Assembly (NCBI RefSeq): GCF_900177645.1
Contig: NZ_FXAO01000004.1
Span: forward strand, 343,453-407,452
DNA length: 64,000 nucleotides
Source of the DNA: Arenibacter troitsensis
Lineage (GTDB): Bacteria; Bacteroidota; Bacteroidia; Flavobacteriales; Flavobacteriaceae
Direction: 5' to 3'
Shown one piece after another: positions 35,621 to 45,183 of this stretch (its first letter is position 1; the number at the start of each line of letters is the position of its first letter). The notes beneath the pieces were generated by a model that saw only the letters and a program-made list of their open reading frames with translations, did no database searches and had not been told where the DNA came from. The position numbers and the translations under genes were made by a program.

Positions 35621-36364
35621 ATGAAGATTAGATTCGCCTATTTATTGATCGTTTTATTATTGTGGAATTGTAAAAAGGATGACAGGCTCACTTTTGAACC
35701 CCTTAGTTTTATCACTGAGGATTGTAGCCATTGTCCAAAGGTAACCATCCACATCCCTAAAGCCCTGGATGACAAACCCATTAGCAGCATCATAAACAAT
35801 TCGGTGCGGGAAGAGGTAATTTCCTTGCTCATTTACGATGATGAAATAGAAGCCACCAACATAGAGGAAGCCATCCAATCCTTTAAGAACGGATATTTGG
35901 AATTAAAAAAAATGTATCCCGATGAGCCGGTTGGCTGGGAGGCCGATATTGAAGGCAAAGTAACCTATGAAGATAAAAATATACTGACCATTCAGGTCAA
36001 TTCCTATTCCTTTACCGGCGGGGCACACGGATTTTCCTCTACCCGGTTTTTAAATTTTGACAAAGCAAAAGGAATAGAAATGGAAACCATGGAATTATTT
36101 AAGGACCCCTTGGAATTTCAAAGTTTTGCCGAGGGCAAATTTAGGGAACAGGAAAAAATTCCGGCTACCGGCTCTATAAATGCCACTGGGTTTATGTTTG
36201 AGGACGATAAATTTTACCTGCCCGAAAATATTGGTTTTACCCAAGAAGGCCTACAATTGTTCTACGAACAATATGAAGTAGCCTCCTATGCAGACGGACC
36301 AATTATTTTAACCTTGGCCTACAATGAGCTAGAGCCCTACCTGAAATTCAAGAAGGAATCATAA
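35621..36364 (+). CDS. DUF3298/DUF4163 lipoprotein
   Basis: The 247-residue lipoprotein (Cys17, LLWNC) has the RsiV-like pair DUF4163 (about 40-130) and DUF3298 (about 150-240). The hallmark GGAHGFSSTRFLNFD (variant of GGAHP) is near residue 130. Related domains occur in the anti-sigma factor RsiV and in proteins that bind muramidase, but this one has no transmembrane helix or sigma-binding part. Inhibitor or sensor function is inference. It is divergent from the cystathionine enzyme gene and convergent with the DinB gene. Confidence 0.85.
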   Translation: MKIRFAYLLIVLLLWNCKKDDRLTFEPLSFITEDCSHCPKVTIHIPKALDDKPISSIINNSVREEVISLLIYDDEIEATNIEEAIQSFKNGYLELKKMYPDEPVGWEADIEGKVTYEDKNILTIQVNSYSFTGGAHGFSSTRFLNFDKAKGIEMETMELFKDPLEFQSFAEGKFREQEKIPATGSINATGFMFEDDKFYLPENIGFTQEGLQLFYEQYEVASYADGPIILTLAYNELEPYLKFKKES

Positions 36365-36367
36365 ATA

Positions 36368-36841
36368 CTATGCCTTGGATACAACCTTCAGCAAGGATAA
36401 AATGGCTCCAAGATGAAGTCCTTCATGATAAACATTGAAAATAATGGCATCCTCCACCGAGCTTAGAGTAACATTGGCACTTGTAGTGTATTCGGTATAA
36501 CCACCAAACAATCCTTTCCCATAATCCTCTTGCATCCATTCAACAGTAGGCAATAATAAATCGGCCACTTGTTTCATCTCTTCTTCTGTAGCAGTACCAT
36601 CCGGCACGGTGCCCTTTTTAAATTTTTCTACCAGGGCTTCATTCACCTTCATGGCTTGTCCACTAAATTTATAGACCAATAGTTGTTGGGTAACTACTAC
36701 ATGGGCAATATTCCACCAAATATTGTTGCGGAAGCCTTGGGGGATTTGTAGAAGAATCTCCTTTGGAGTTTCCTTTAAAAATTTATATAACCTTTTTCTG
36801 TTTTGAAGGGTAACATCAAATGCGTTTTCCAAAGTTGACAT
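36368..36841 (-). CDS. DinB-family protein
   Basis: This 157-residue cytoplasmic protein is a four-helix DinB/YfiT-type bundle. The usual metal-binding histidines are visible: H in NIWWNIAHVVVTQQLL (about residue 48) and HEGLHLG near the end. Such proteins bind divalent metal and some are thiol transferases; the exact reaction is unknown. It converges with the DUF3298 gene, whose stop is 3 nt away. Confidence 0.85.
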   Translation of the reverse strand: MSTLENAFDVTLQNRKRLYKFLKETPKEILLQIPQGFRNNIWWNIAHVVVTQQLLVYKFSGQAMKVNEALVEKFKKGTVPDGTATEEEMKQVADLLLPTVEWMQEDYGKGLFGGYTEYTTSANVTLSSVEDAIIFNVYHEGLHLGAILSLLKVVSKA

Positions 36842-37046
36842 ATTTTTGGGTTGATATTTTTTTACAATTGCCGCTAAAAATAGTACAATTCAATGTAATT
36901 AGGTTTCTTTGCAAGGCGAAATTATGTGGAAGTACAGATTTATAAAATGAAACCAACGGGATTACAATAACCTTTTCGTTGGACATTTAATAGTTATTTT
37001 ATCCACAAATAGTTACTTGTGATCCCTAACAGCAATAAAAATTTAC

Positions 37047-37400
37047 ATGAAAAAGATATTTCACCTAAGCACTTGTGATACTTGCCAAAGGATTTTGAAA
37101 GAGTTGGACCCCTCTAAGGATTTTAAGCTTCAAGACATAAAAACCGAGGCCATTACATTGGACCAACTGGAAAGCATGGCCAAGTTGTCAGGGAGCTATG
37201 AGAGCTTGTTCAGCAAGCGGGCGCGACTTTATAAAGAACGGAATTTAAAGGAACAAAAATTATCCGAAGCAGATTATAAGGCACTTATTCTGGAACACTA
37301 TACGTTCTTAAAACGCCCGGTTATCGTAATGGACAACGACATTTTTGTGGGCAATAGCAAAGCTGTGGTAGCCGCTGCCAAAGCAAAAATAAATTCGTGA
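37047..37400 (+). CDS. ArsC/Spx-family protein (arsenate reductase-like)
   Basis: The 117-residue thioredoxin-fold protein has a CxxC at Cys10-Cys13 (STCDTCQRIL) near the N-terminus and KRPVIVMDNDIFVGN, with the conserved Arg-Pro loop, near the C-terminus. This matches the ArsC/YffB/Spx superfamily. It may be an arsenate or other thiol-dependent reductase; the absence of ars genes nearby argues against a dedicated arsenic role. Its stop overlaps the GTG start of the transporter gene by 2 nt (GTGA). Confidence 0.88.
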   Translation: MKKIFHLSTCDTCQRILKELDPSKDFKLQDIKTEAITLDQLESMAKLSGSYESLFSKRARLYKERNLKEQKLSEADYKALILEHYTFLKRPVIVMDNDIFVGNSKAVVAAAKAKINS

Positions 37401-38290
37401 GTAGACGAACCCTAGCTATCTTGGCCGCACTGGGAGCAACCACTATATATGGCATAAACCACACCATTGCCAAAGGGGTAATGCCTACCTACGTAAAACC
37501 TTTTGGATTTATTTTTCTACGCCTTTTAGGGGCAAGCCTGTTATTCTGGGGTATTTCCTTTTTTGGACCACAAGAAAAACTGGAACGGCGGGATTGGGGC
37601 AGATTATTGGTTTGCGCCTTCTTTGGGATGGGTATCAATATGCTATCTTTCTTTAAGGGATTGGACCTTTCCACCCCAATCAATAGTGCTGTGCTCATTA
37701 CTATTACCCCGATCCTTGTGGTAATATTGTCTGCACTATTTATCAAGGAAAAAATTACCCTTCGCCGGGGTATGGGCGTTTTTATGGGCTTGATAGGAGC
37801 ACTTGCATTAATTTTATTTGGGGCCGAAATTAGACAGGATGCCACCAATATTCCCTTGGGGAACCTGCTATTTATAGTAAACGCCACTTCCTATGGACTT
37901 TACCTTATAATAGTAAAGAAACTCCTAGAAAAATACCACCCCTTCACTCTTATGAAATGGATGTTCGGAATTGGATTCTTCATCACGCTCCCCATAACAT
38001 ATTCGGAATTTACAGAGATACAATGGAGCCAACTTCCTATGGAGGCTATTGGAGCCATTGCTTTTGTAATCATAGGAACTACCTTTTTAACCTATTTGTT
38101 CAATGTATTTGCACTTACACAACTTAAGGCCTCAACAGTTGGTGTTTTTATGTACCTGCAACCCTTGATAGGCATCATATTTGCCATAGTAGCCGGTAAG
38201 GACCATCTTACTTTGGTTAAATTCTTTGCAATAGTCCTGGTACTGATCGGCGTATATCTGGTGAGCAAAAAAGTTAGACCAAATCCTTAG
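37397..38290 (+). CDS. EamA/DMT-family transporter
   Basis: The 297-residue inner-membrane protein has ten hydrophobic helices in two EamA repeats. It begins with a GTG at 37397 that overlaps the upstream stop (GTGA), and helix 1 starts at residue 5, so no later start is plausible. Short signatures such as FIFLRLLGASLLFWG and VFMYLQPLIGIIFA are typical of drug/metabolite exporters. Substrate unknown. Translational coupling to the ArsC-like protein is likely. Its 3' end overlaps the convergent thioesterase gene by 17 bp. Confidence 0.9.
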   Translation: MSRRTLAILAALGATTIYGINHTIAKGVMPTYVKPFGFIFLRLLGASLLFWGISFFGPQEKLERRDWGRLLVCAFFGMGINMLSFFKGLDLSTPINSAVLITITPILVVILSALFIKEKITLRRGMGVFMGLIGALALILFGAEIRQDATNIPLGNLLFIVNATSYGLYLIIVKKLLEKYHPFTLMKWMFGIGFFITLPITYSEFTEIQWSQLPMEAIGAIAFVIIGTTFLTYLFNVFALTQLKASTVGVFMYLQPLIGIIFAIVAGKDHLTLVKFFAIVLVLIGVYLVSKKVRPNP

Positions 38291-38750
38291 GTCGCACCGA
38301 AAACTTTCGTGTATCCGCTTTCGTAAGTACCTTAAATCCCTCTCCCCTTGGCACCTTGTTAAATGCATCCAGAAACTCCTTACCCAAACCGGTCAGGGTT
38401 CTCGTTTTTAAATCTATCCATGCACCCATTATTTGGCAATGGGCAAAATTCTTTCCATTGCCATCGTAAAAATTATGATGAAATTCAAAGAACATTCCGT
38501 CCTCACTAAGTCCAACCAGCTCCAAGGACACCTTAACCGGCTTTCCTAAAAATGCTTCCTTAAAATAATAGACATGCTCATGGAATACCACCGGACCAAT
38601 ATTGTTCTGTGACATTGTCTTTTGATTAAAACCCATTTCCAGCAAAAAAGACATTCTTGTGTGGCTCATAAAATTTAAATAGGCAGAATTAGCCATATGG
38701 CGATTGGCATCTACATCGCTCCATCGAATTTCAAATTCTTTTAAATACAT
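38274..38750 (-). CDS. acyl-CoA thioesterase, hotdog fold
   Basis: The 158-residue protein begins MYLKEFEIRWSDVDANRHMANSAYLNFM, the 4-hydroxybenzoyl-CoA thioesterase/YbgC signature with the catalytic Asp in the DVDANRH loop. It should hydrolyse short or aromatic acyl-CoA in the cytoplasm; the substrate is open. It is divergent from the nitronate monooxygenase-like gene, with a 42-bp palindrome between the two. Confidence 0.9.
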   Translation of the reverse strand: MYLKEFEIRWSDVDANRHMANSAYLNFMSHTRMSFLLEMGFNQKTMSQNNIGPVVFHEHVYYFKEAFLGKPVKVSLELVGLSEDGMFFEFHHNFYDGNGKNFAHCQIMGAWIDLKTRTLTGLGKEFLDAFNKVPRGEGFKVLTKADTRKFSVRPKDLV

Positions 38751-38762
38751 CCTTTTTATTTA

Positions 38763-38804
38763 GTACATTTGAATTGTTATGCATGCATAACAATTCAAAT
38801 GTAC
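38763..38804. promoter_or_regulatory. perfect 42-bp palindrome between divergent genes
   Basis: Positions 38763-38804 read the same on both strands without a mismatch; the central 20 bp are TTGTTATGCATGCATAACAA. The site is 13 bp from the thioesterase start and 84 bp from the oxidoreductase start. It could be an operator for a dimeric regulator (MarR-like proteins use comparable palindromes), a cruciform, or an RNA hairpin. No regulator gene is adjacent. Confidence 0.75.
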
Positions 38805-38887
38805 AGTTTTTTATAAAAAATCAATTATAATAGTTACGAACTTTTGGGTTATCCAAGTATATCCTATTCTTTAAAACCACAATCCAA

Positions 38888-39862
38888 ATGAGCAAAAAAG
38901 CCGCTTTCATAAAAGAACTGGCACTACCCGTAGTAGCTGCACCCATGTTTCTTATATCTGGTCCACAATTGGTCATTGAATGCTGTAAAAACGGAATAGT
39001 GGGCACTTTTCCAGCCCTTAACCAACGCAGTACGGAAGGTTTTGAGGATTGGCTGGTGGAAATAAAAACCGAACTAAAGAAGTTTGAAAAGGAAACTGGA
39101 AAAAAGGCTGCGCCTTTTGGGGTGAATCTAATTGTACACCCTACCAATCCCAGATTGGAAGCCGATTTAAAGGTTTGTATAAAACATAAAGTCCCGCTAA
39201 TAATTACCTCCTTGGGTGCAGTTGCCCAAGTGGTAAATGCCATTCATAGTTATGGTGGCCTGGTATTTCATGATATTATTAAGAAAAGACATGCGGAAAA
39301 AGCTGCAGAAGCAGGGGTAGACGGATTAATTTTGGTCGCTGCCGGTGCGGGAGGACACGCTGGTACCCTAAACCCTATGTCCTTGGTTGCCGAAATAAAG
39401 AAATTCTACGACAAAACTATTTTACTCTCCGGCTGTATAAGTACCGGTAGGGATATTGCCTCGGCCTTGCAGATGGGAGCAGATTTGGCCTATATGGGCA
39501 CTCGATTTATAAATACCAAAGAAAGTAAAGCCACCGAGGAATATCGCCAAATGATTATCGGGGCCGGGGCCGGCGATGTGGTCTATACTGCCGCCATATC
39601 TGGTGTTCATGCCAATTTTTTGGGAGCAAGTTTAAAGGCAGCAGGAATTACGGAAGAGGATTTAAAAAAGGATCGAAAAATAGATTTTGGAAAAGAGCTG
39701 AACACGGAAGCCAAAGCGTGGAAAACCATTTGGTCTGCCGGACAGGGAGTTACAACAATCGACAATGTAACATCCGTGTCGAAATTGGTAGCAAACCTAA
39801 AATCGGAATTTAAATCGGCCATTGAAGACCAGATCAAGATTTTGGAAATTTATCCAAAATAA
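38888..39862 (+). CDS. nitronate monooxygenase-like flavin oxidoreductase
   Basis: The 324-residue FMN-dependent TIM-barrel protein begins with PVVAAPMFLISGPQLVIECCKNGIVGTFPALNQRS, typical of the NPD/2-nitropropane dioxygenase family. GAGGHAGTLNPM, with the catalytic His, and GADLAYMGTRFINTKES (FMN phosphate region) follow. Family members oxidise alkyl nitronates or reduce quinones and enoyl compounds; which applies is not clear. It is divergent from an acyl-CoA thioesterase, perhaps under a shared regulator binding the palindrome between them. Confidence 0.9.
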   Translation: MSKKAAFIKELALPVVAAPMFLISGPQLVIECCKNGIVGTFPALNQRSTEGFEDWLVEIKTELKKFEKETGKKAAPFGVNLIVHPTNPRLEADLKVCIKHKVPLIITSLGAVAQVVNAIHSYGGLVFHDIIKKRHAEKAAEAGVDGLILVAAGAGGHAGTLNPMSLVAEIKKFYDKTILLSGCISTGRDIASALQMGADLAYMGTRFINTKESKATEEYRQMIIGAGAGDVVYTAAISGVHANFLGASLKAAGITEEDLKKDRKIDFGKELNTEAKAWKTIWSAGQGVTTIDNVTSVSKLVANLKSEFKSAIEDQIKILEIYPK

Positions 39863-39915
39863 CGACCATGGTAATACCCAGTAATTTTCTCCCCATCTAT
39901 TTGTAGCGCTTATAT

Positions 39916-40104
39916 TTAAAGATCCATAGATTCTGCTGCTGCATTTCTATTACCATCTTCATTTTGTTTTTGACTATACTTTGTCAAACTCCAAATAGGG
40001 GAATGAAACTTATCGCATAATTCAACCTCTTCCAGGTCACCAGTACTTACAAAAATCCAATAAATCCCGTAGTAGCAACCCCTAAACTTTACTAATGCTT
40101 CTTG
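39916..40104 (-). pseudogene. possible remnant of a gene, no start codon
   Basis: On the minus strand 62 codons are open, ending TAA at 39916-39918, with protein-like composition (GCYYGIYWIFVSTGDLEE, then CDKFHSPIWSLTKYS). There is no Met near the beginning; an in-frame stop lies directly upstream, and the DNA turns very AT-rich beyond. I do not recognise the sequence. It could be the tail of a decayed gene or a chance open frame. Confidence 0.25.
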
Positions 40105-40210
40105 TTAAAACATTAAGTTAATTTATGTTAATAAATATCAAATATGTAATAATACCTCATGATATATTGGTATTCAAAACATTTAACACTAAATTTTTAT
40201 AAAAATCGCA

Positions 40211-40253
40211 TTGCATATAAAATATATTACTATATTCGTTAACGTTAACGAAT
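40211..40253 (+). promoter_or_regulatory. susC promoter with LacI-type operator
   Basis: A TTG at 40211-40213, 17 nt, then TATATTCG at 40231-40238 match the Bacteroidota TTG/TAnnTTTG promoter with one -7 mismatch. The palindrome ATTCGTTAACGTTAACGAAT (40234-40253) has the central CG typical of LacI-family operators and overlaps the -7 box from its fourth base. Binding would block transcription of the SusC/SusD genes. The same arrangement recurs at 50790-50835. Confidence 0.8.
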
Positions 40254-40291
40254 AAAATCTAATGTTTAACTAACTCTTCAAAACTCAGATT

Positions 40292-43200
40292 ATGGAAAAA
40301 CAATTTAATGAAGTAATTCATTCACGTCAGGGTGTGCCTGTTTGGAAGAAAATCTTTCTGCAGCTAACCCTATTGGCATGTTTGGGGGTATTTAGCACTT
40401 CCTATGCCATAACGGACCCGGACCTAATATTTCAACAACAGGTGAAGGGTACGGTAACAGATGATTCGGGAGTGCCTTTGCCTGGTGCAAGTATCGTTGT
40501 AAGGGGAACTACAACAGGTACGGTAGCAGATTTTGACGGCAATTATACCATCAATGTTGCCTCCAACGGTGTATTGGTATTCAGTTATGTTGGATTTACA
40601 GCAAAAGAAATTGCCGTAAACGGCAACACTACGATTAACGTTTCTTTAGAAATTGATTCCAGTTTATTGGATGAGGTGGTAGTTGTGGGATATGGTACCC
40701 AAAAGAAAGGGGAAGTTACGGCTGCTATAGCATCTGTAGATGCCGAACAACTTGGTATTGTCCAAACATCTAGCAGTATAGATGCTGTTAAAGGGCAAAT
40801 ATCCGGGGTAGATATTCAGGCATCGGGAGGAAGACCTGGACAAACCTCAACCGTTCGGATAAGGGGTAGACGTTCTATTACCGCATCCAATGATCCACTT
40901 TATGTGGTGGATGGAATTCCACTAATTGATGGTTCGGAATCCATGTCCGATATCAATCCACAGGACATTGCTTCAATGCAAATATTAAAAGATGCAGCAG
41001 CAACGGCTGTTTACGGATCTCGTGGAGCCAATGGGGTGGTTTTGGTAACCACGAATCGCGGTAAAGTCGGAAAGACCCAAGTTCGATACAGTAGCCAAGT
41101 CGGGTTAACATCCGCAGCACAATTGGTAGATATGATGAACGGCGAAGAGTATGCGGCTCTTAAGAGAGAGGCACGACGTTCTTCTTGGAACGGTACGATA
41201 CCTGATGATGCCGCCGTATTTTTTGACCCTGTAGAACTAGAATCTCTGGCTTTAGGCCGTTCAACAGATTACCTGGATCTAGTTGTAGGCAATGGATACC
41301 AGACCAACCATCAGTTAGGAGTGAGTGGGGGATCTGAAAATACAACCTTTAATTCTTCCATAGGATATTTTAAAGAACAAGGTATAATCAGTAATCAAGA
41401 CTATGAAAGATTTACCGGTAGGATAAATATTGATCATCGAATCAACAAAATTTTTAAAATTGGGGCCTCTTTTATGATTTCCAATTCCGTACAGAATTGG
41501 GGATCTAATGCAACTATTGGTGAAGCATTGGCGAACAATCCGTTGGGTGTTCCTTACGATGCCAATGGTGATCTGTTATTTTTGCCTACCAATGATGGTA
41601 TTCGAACGAATCCGTTAAGCGAACTGGTAGATGGAGCTTATATTGATGAAAGAAAGTGGACCCGTATTTTTGCGCCCATTTTTTTAGACATAGATATTGC
41701 CGAAGGTCTTCAGTGGAGAACTTTGTTCGGTCCTGATATCAGGTTGGGTAGAAGAGGTCAATTTAGAGGCAGTTTAACCAATGACAACCGTGGTGGCCCA
41801 GGTGATGCATCTATAGAACATATTGACAACTTTGCATATACCATTGAAAACTTATTGACGTACGAAAAGGCCATTACGGATAAACATAATTTAAAGGTAA
41901 CCTTGCTACAAAGTACCCAGAATTCCAAAACCGAGTTCTCTCTTGCATCGGTAACTGGGATTCCCTATGAGTCACAGAAATTCTATAATTTAGGTTCTGC
42001 AGACAATAGCTTGGCCCGATCTGGACTCACAGAATGGACATTGAACTCCTTTATGGGTCGTTTAAATTATGATATTTCAGGAAAATATCTTTTTCAAGCA
42101 TCACTCAGGGCTGATGGTTCCTCAAGATTGGCTGAAGGAAACAAATGGAATTATTTCCCAGGGGCTTCCGTTGGTTGGAGATTGTCCGAAGAGGCTTTCT
42201 TAAAAGAATCATCTGTATCACAGTTAATGTTGAGGGCATCCTACGGAGAAGTGGGTAATACCTCTGTTGGTCCCTATCAAACTGCAGGTAGGTTGGCCCC
42301 ATCGGTTTATGCTTGGGGAGAAAGCAACGCTCTTGGAAGGGCTCTTTCTGAAATTCCAAATCCAGATTTGGGCTGGGAAGTTTCCAAAACCTTGGACATT
42401 GGTGTTGATTATGGTTTATTTAATGGCCGTGTTAATGGTGCAATCGATTGGTTTAAGACCAATACGGTAGATATCCTGCTAAATAGAAGTCTCCCATTTA
42501 CATCGGGATACAGTAGTATTTTGCAGAATATTGGTGCCACACGTACTAAGGGACTTGAATTTGCCATCAGTACCAAAATTTTTGATAACCCAAACGCATT
42601 TTCATGGAAAATGGATTTCAACATAGCAGGTTATAAAGAGGAGATTGTTGAACTGGCCCTAAAGGACGAAAATGGCAATCCAATAGATGATATTGGTAAC
42701 AATTGGTTTATTGGCCAGCCTATCAAAGTATTTTATGACTATGAGAAAATTGGGATTTACCAAGCGGACGAAGTGGCTTTGGCCACCTCTCAAGAACAAA
42801 AAGTTCCTGGAGAAATTCGACTAAATGATTTGGATGGGGACGGACTTATTACCCCAGAAGATCGTAAGGTATTGGGTACGGACACACCTGATTACTATGG
42901 TGGTTTAACCAACAAGTTCTCTTATAAAGGTTTGGAATTGGGTGTATTCTTTTACTTCCGACAAGGACAAACCATACAATCCGACTTCCATGGGGGCAAT
43001 AACTCATTGTTTGCCAGATACAACAACCTAGATGTTGATTACTGGACCATAGATAATCCGACAAATGCGAATCCTAGGCCCAATGAAAATCAAGAGAGCC
43101 CGAGAAACGGATCTACGTTGAGATATTTTGATGGCAGTTTTATTAAATTAAGAAACGTGTCCTTGAGTTATAAACTTCCAGATTCATTTGTGGACAAACT

Positions 43201-43363
43201 GGGTATGGAAGAACTAAAACTTTCAATAGCCGGTCAAAATCTGTGGTTCATTACTAATTATGATACTTTTGACCCTGAAGTTTCCGAAGATGCAGGTTCT
43301 TTGGGTGCTGGTATAGTACCAAGTAATAAAATGTATTCATTGAGCTTGAGTGCTAAGTTTTAA
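40292..43363 (+). CDS. SusC-family TonB-linked outer-membrane receptor
   Basis: This 1023-residue receptor has a signal peptide (to about residue 40), a CarboxypepD_reg domain (about 52-130, VKGTVTDDSGVPLPGASIVVRGTT), the TonB box region DEVVVVGYGTQKK and the SusC plug with VRIRGRRSITASNDPLYVVDGIPL and AAATAVYGSRGANGVVLVTT. The barrel ends MYSLSLSAKF. It imports oligosaccharides or glycosides together with the SusD-like lipoprotein next to it. The promoter carries the same palindrome as the DUF1080/Gfo-Idh operon, tying its ligand to that pathway. The ligand itself is unknown. Confidence 0.96.
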   Translation: MEKQFNEVIHSRQGVPVWKKIFLQLTLLACLGVFSTSYAITDPDLIFQQQVKGTVTDDSGVPLPGASIVVRGTTTGTVADFDGNYTINVASNGVLVFSYVGFTAKEIAVNGNTTINVSLEIDSSLLDEVVVVGYGTQKKGEVTAAIASVDAEQLGIVQTSSSIDAVKGQISGVDIQASGGRPGQTSTVRIRGRRSITASNDPLYVVDGIPLIDGSESMSDINPQDIASMQILKDAAATAVYGSRGANGVVLVTTNRGKVGKTQVRYSSQVGLTSAAQLVDMMNGEEYAALKREARRSSWNGTIPDDAAVFFDPVELESLALGRSTDYLDLVVGNGYQTNHQLGVSGGSENTTFNSSIGYFKEQGIISNQDYERFTGRINIDHRINKIFKIGASFMISNSVQNWGSNATIGEALANNPLGVPYDANGDLLFLPTNDGIRTNPLSELVDGAYIDERKWTRIFAPIFLDIDIAEGLQWRTLFGPDIRLGRRGQFRGSLTNDNRGGPGDASIEHIDNFAYTIENLLTYEKAITDKHNLKVTLLQSTQNSKTEFSLASVTGIPYESQKFYNLGSADNSLARSGLTEWTLNSFMGRLNYDISGKYLFQASLRADGSSRLAEGNKWNYFPGASVGWRLSEEAFLKESSVSQLMLRASYGEVGNTSVGPYQTAGRLAPSVYAWGESNALGRALSEIPNPDLGWEVSKTLDIGVDYGLFNGRVNGAIDWFKTNTVDILLNRSLPFTSGYSSILQNIGATRTKGLEFAISTKIFDNPNAFSWKMDFNIAGYKEEIVELALKDENGNPIDDIGNNWFIGQPIKVFYDYEKIGIYQADEVALATSQEQKVPGEIRLNDLDGDGLITPEDRKVLGTDTPDYYGGLTNKFSYKGLELGVFFYFRQGQTIQSDFHGGNNSLFARYNNLDVDYWTIDNPTNANPRPNENQESPRNGSTLRYFDGSFIKLRNVSLSYKLPDSFVDKLGMEELKLSIAGQNLWFITNYDTFDPEVSEDAGSLGAGIVPSNKMYSLSLSAKF

Positions 43364-43403
43364 GGAGTTTAAAAATCAGATTAAAATGATAATTGAAAAT
43401 ATT

Positions 43404-45068
43404 ATGAAAAGAAAAATATATTGTATTTGGTTTTTGACCTTGGGGTTCATAATCAATTCATGCGATAAATCTTTGGAAGAAGAGCTTGTGACAGACGTTT
43501 CGGCTGCTTCATATTATACAACGGAAAAAGGTTTTCAAGATGCCGTGAATGCAACCTATTCACTCTTAAAGCCTTTTTATGGCCAGGAAATCGGCTTTAC
43601 GATGACGGTCTTCGGAACAGACACCTATAACAATGGAGCAGATGGTAGCCATAAATTTTTTAATTTCTATGACACCAGTTTGAACGCATCATCTTCAATG
43701 GTGAGAGATGCTTGGGCCACTTGGTACAGGGGAGTCAACCAAGCCAACGGCGTTATCAACCGTTCGGCCGGAATTGAAATGGATGAGGCCGAAAAAACTT
43801 CGCGTATAGCAGAAGTGCGTTTCCTAAGGGCACTTTATTACTTTAATATTGTTACTACCTATGGTGATGCCCATCTTAGTTTAGAGGAAACAGAGGGTAT
43901 AGAAGTGGAAGCGAATAAAACTCCCCAGGCAGAGATATATAACCAGGCCATCATTCCTGATCTCGAGTTTGCCATAGCCACTTTACCTAACTCGCAATCC
44001 GACTATGGTCGTGCCACAAAAGCTGCGGCAGAGTTTTTATTAGGTAAAGTACTATTAACGCGCAGCTACAAATCATTTGCTGACGGAAGCGATGCTTCAA
44101 GGGCCGAAACTTTGTTCAGTAATGTAATCAACAATTATGGTTTTTCACTTTTGGACGATTTTGCTGATTTATGGGATATTAACAACCAAGAAAACAGTGA
44201 GATGGTTTTTGTTGTTCCTAATTCAAAGTCACAAGTTGATAGTGGAATCGACTCCTACGGACATAGAGGGCACCTTTATTTCCTACAGGAGTACGATGTA
44301 CGTCGTGGTATGACCCGGGATATTGAAAACGGTAGACCTTGGAAAAGATTTAGACCTACCAATTTTACACTAAGTTTATGGGATAGGGATATAGATACGC
44401 GTTACGACAAATCATTTAAACATGTATGGTACGCAAACAAAAATGAACCTGCCACACCGGCAAACCCAGAGAATGGCGAACCGGCAAGAGCGGCGTTGGC
44501 CATTGGAGATACTGCTATTTTCATTCCTGGACCTGGAAAAGACATAGATTGGCCACAATCTAGACAGGACACAAAACCCTATATTACTATAACAAACGAC
44601 GAATATTCAGAACGTTTGTTCCCTTCAATGAATAAATGGATCGACCCTACTAGGCCCGATCGTCAGAAAGAGCAAGGACAACGCGATTTTATTTTAATGC
44701 GTTTGGCCGATGCGTACTTATTGCGCGCCGAAGCACGATTACAGCAAAATAATCCTTCGGGTGCCGCTATTGACATTAATGTTGTTCGGGTAAGGTCGGC
44801 AGTTCCAGGACAAGAGGCCGCAATTGAAATTACTTCAAGTGATGTTGATATAGATTTTATTCTAGATGAGCGTGCGCGTGAATTAATAGGTGAAGGATGG
44901 CGCTGGTGGGACTTGACCAGGACAGGAAAGTTGGTAGAACGTACTAGACTACATAATCCTTCTGCGGCGCCCAACATTCAGGATTACCATGTTTTAAGAC
45001 CTATTCCCCAAGAACAAATAGACAGGACTTTGGGTGGTTATCCTCAAAATCCAGGATATCCACAATAA
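43404..45068 (+). CDS. SusD/RagB-family surface lipoprotein
   Basis: From the ATG at 43404 the protein has 554 residues with a lipoprotein signal (Cys20, FIINSC); frames from 43350 or 43386 add residues that spoil the signal. TPR-like helices typical of SusD (RFLRALYYFNIVTTYGD, AAAEFLLGKVLLTRSYK) and the C-terminal signature LDERARELIGEGWRWWDLTRTGKL, NPGYPQ are clear. SusD proteins cap the SusC barrel and bind the glycan at the cell surface. It follows susC by 40 nt and ends at a strong terminator. Confidence 0.95.
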   Translation: MKRKIYCIWFLTLGFIINSCDKSLEEELVTDVSAASYYTTEKGFQDAVNATYSLLKPFYGQEIGFTMTVFGTDTYNNGADGSHKFFNFYDTSLNASSSMVRDAWATWYRGVNQANGVINRSAGIEMDEAEKTSRIAEVRFLRALYYFNIVTTYGDAHLSLEETEGIEVEANKTPQAEIYNQAIIPDLEFAIATLPNSQSDYGRATKAAAEFLLGKVLLTRSYKSFADGSDASRAETLFSNVINNYGFSLLDDFADLWDINNQENSEMVFVVPNSKSQVDSGIDSYGHRGHLYFLQEYDVRRGMTRDIENGRPWKRFRPTNFTLSLWDRDIDTRYDKSFKHVWYANKNEPATPANPENGEPARAALAIGDTAIFIPGPGKDIDWPQSRQDTKPYITITNDEYSERLFPSMNKWIDPTRPDRQKEQGQRDFILMRLADAYLLRAEARLQQNNPSGAAIDINVVRVRSAVPGQEAAIEITSSDVDIDFILDERARELIGEGWRWWDLTRTGKLVERTRLHNPSAAPNIQDYHVLRPIPQEQIDRTLGGYPQNPGYPQ

Positions 45069-45103
45069 TTTCTTATAGTTGTTTTTTATATTAGTTAGTT
45101 TAG

Positions 45104-45130
45104 GGCCTCCATTAATGGAGGCCTTTTTTT
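45104..45130 (+). terminator. intrinsic terminator of the SusC/SusD operon
   Basis: GGCCTCCAT pairs with ATGGAGGCC and is followed by seven T, 36 nt after the SusD stop. Confidence 0.92.
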
Positions 45131-45183
45131 GGAAGTAAAGAAGGTTAGTATAGCAGGATTTTTAATGTTTCTTTGTAGTAAGA

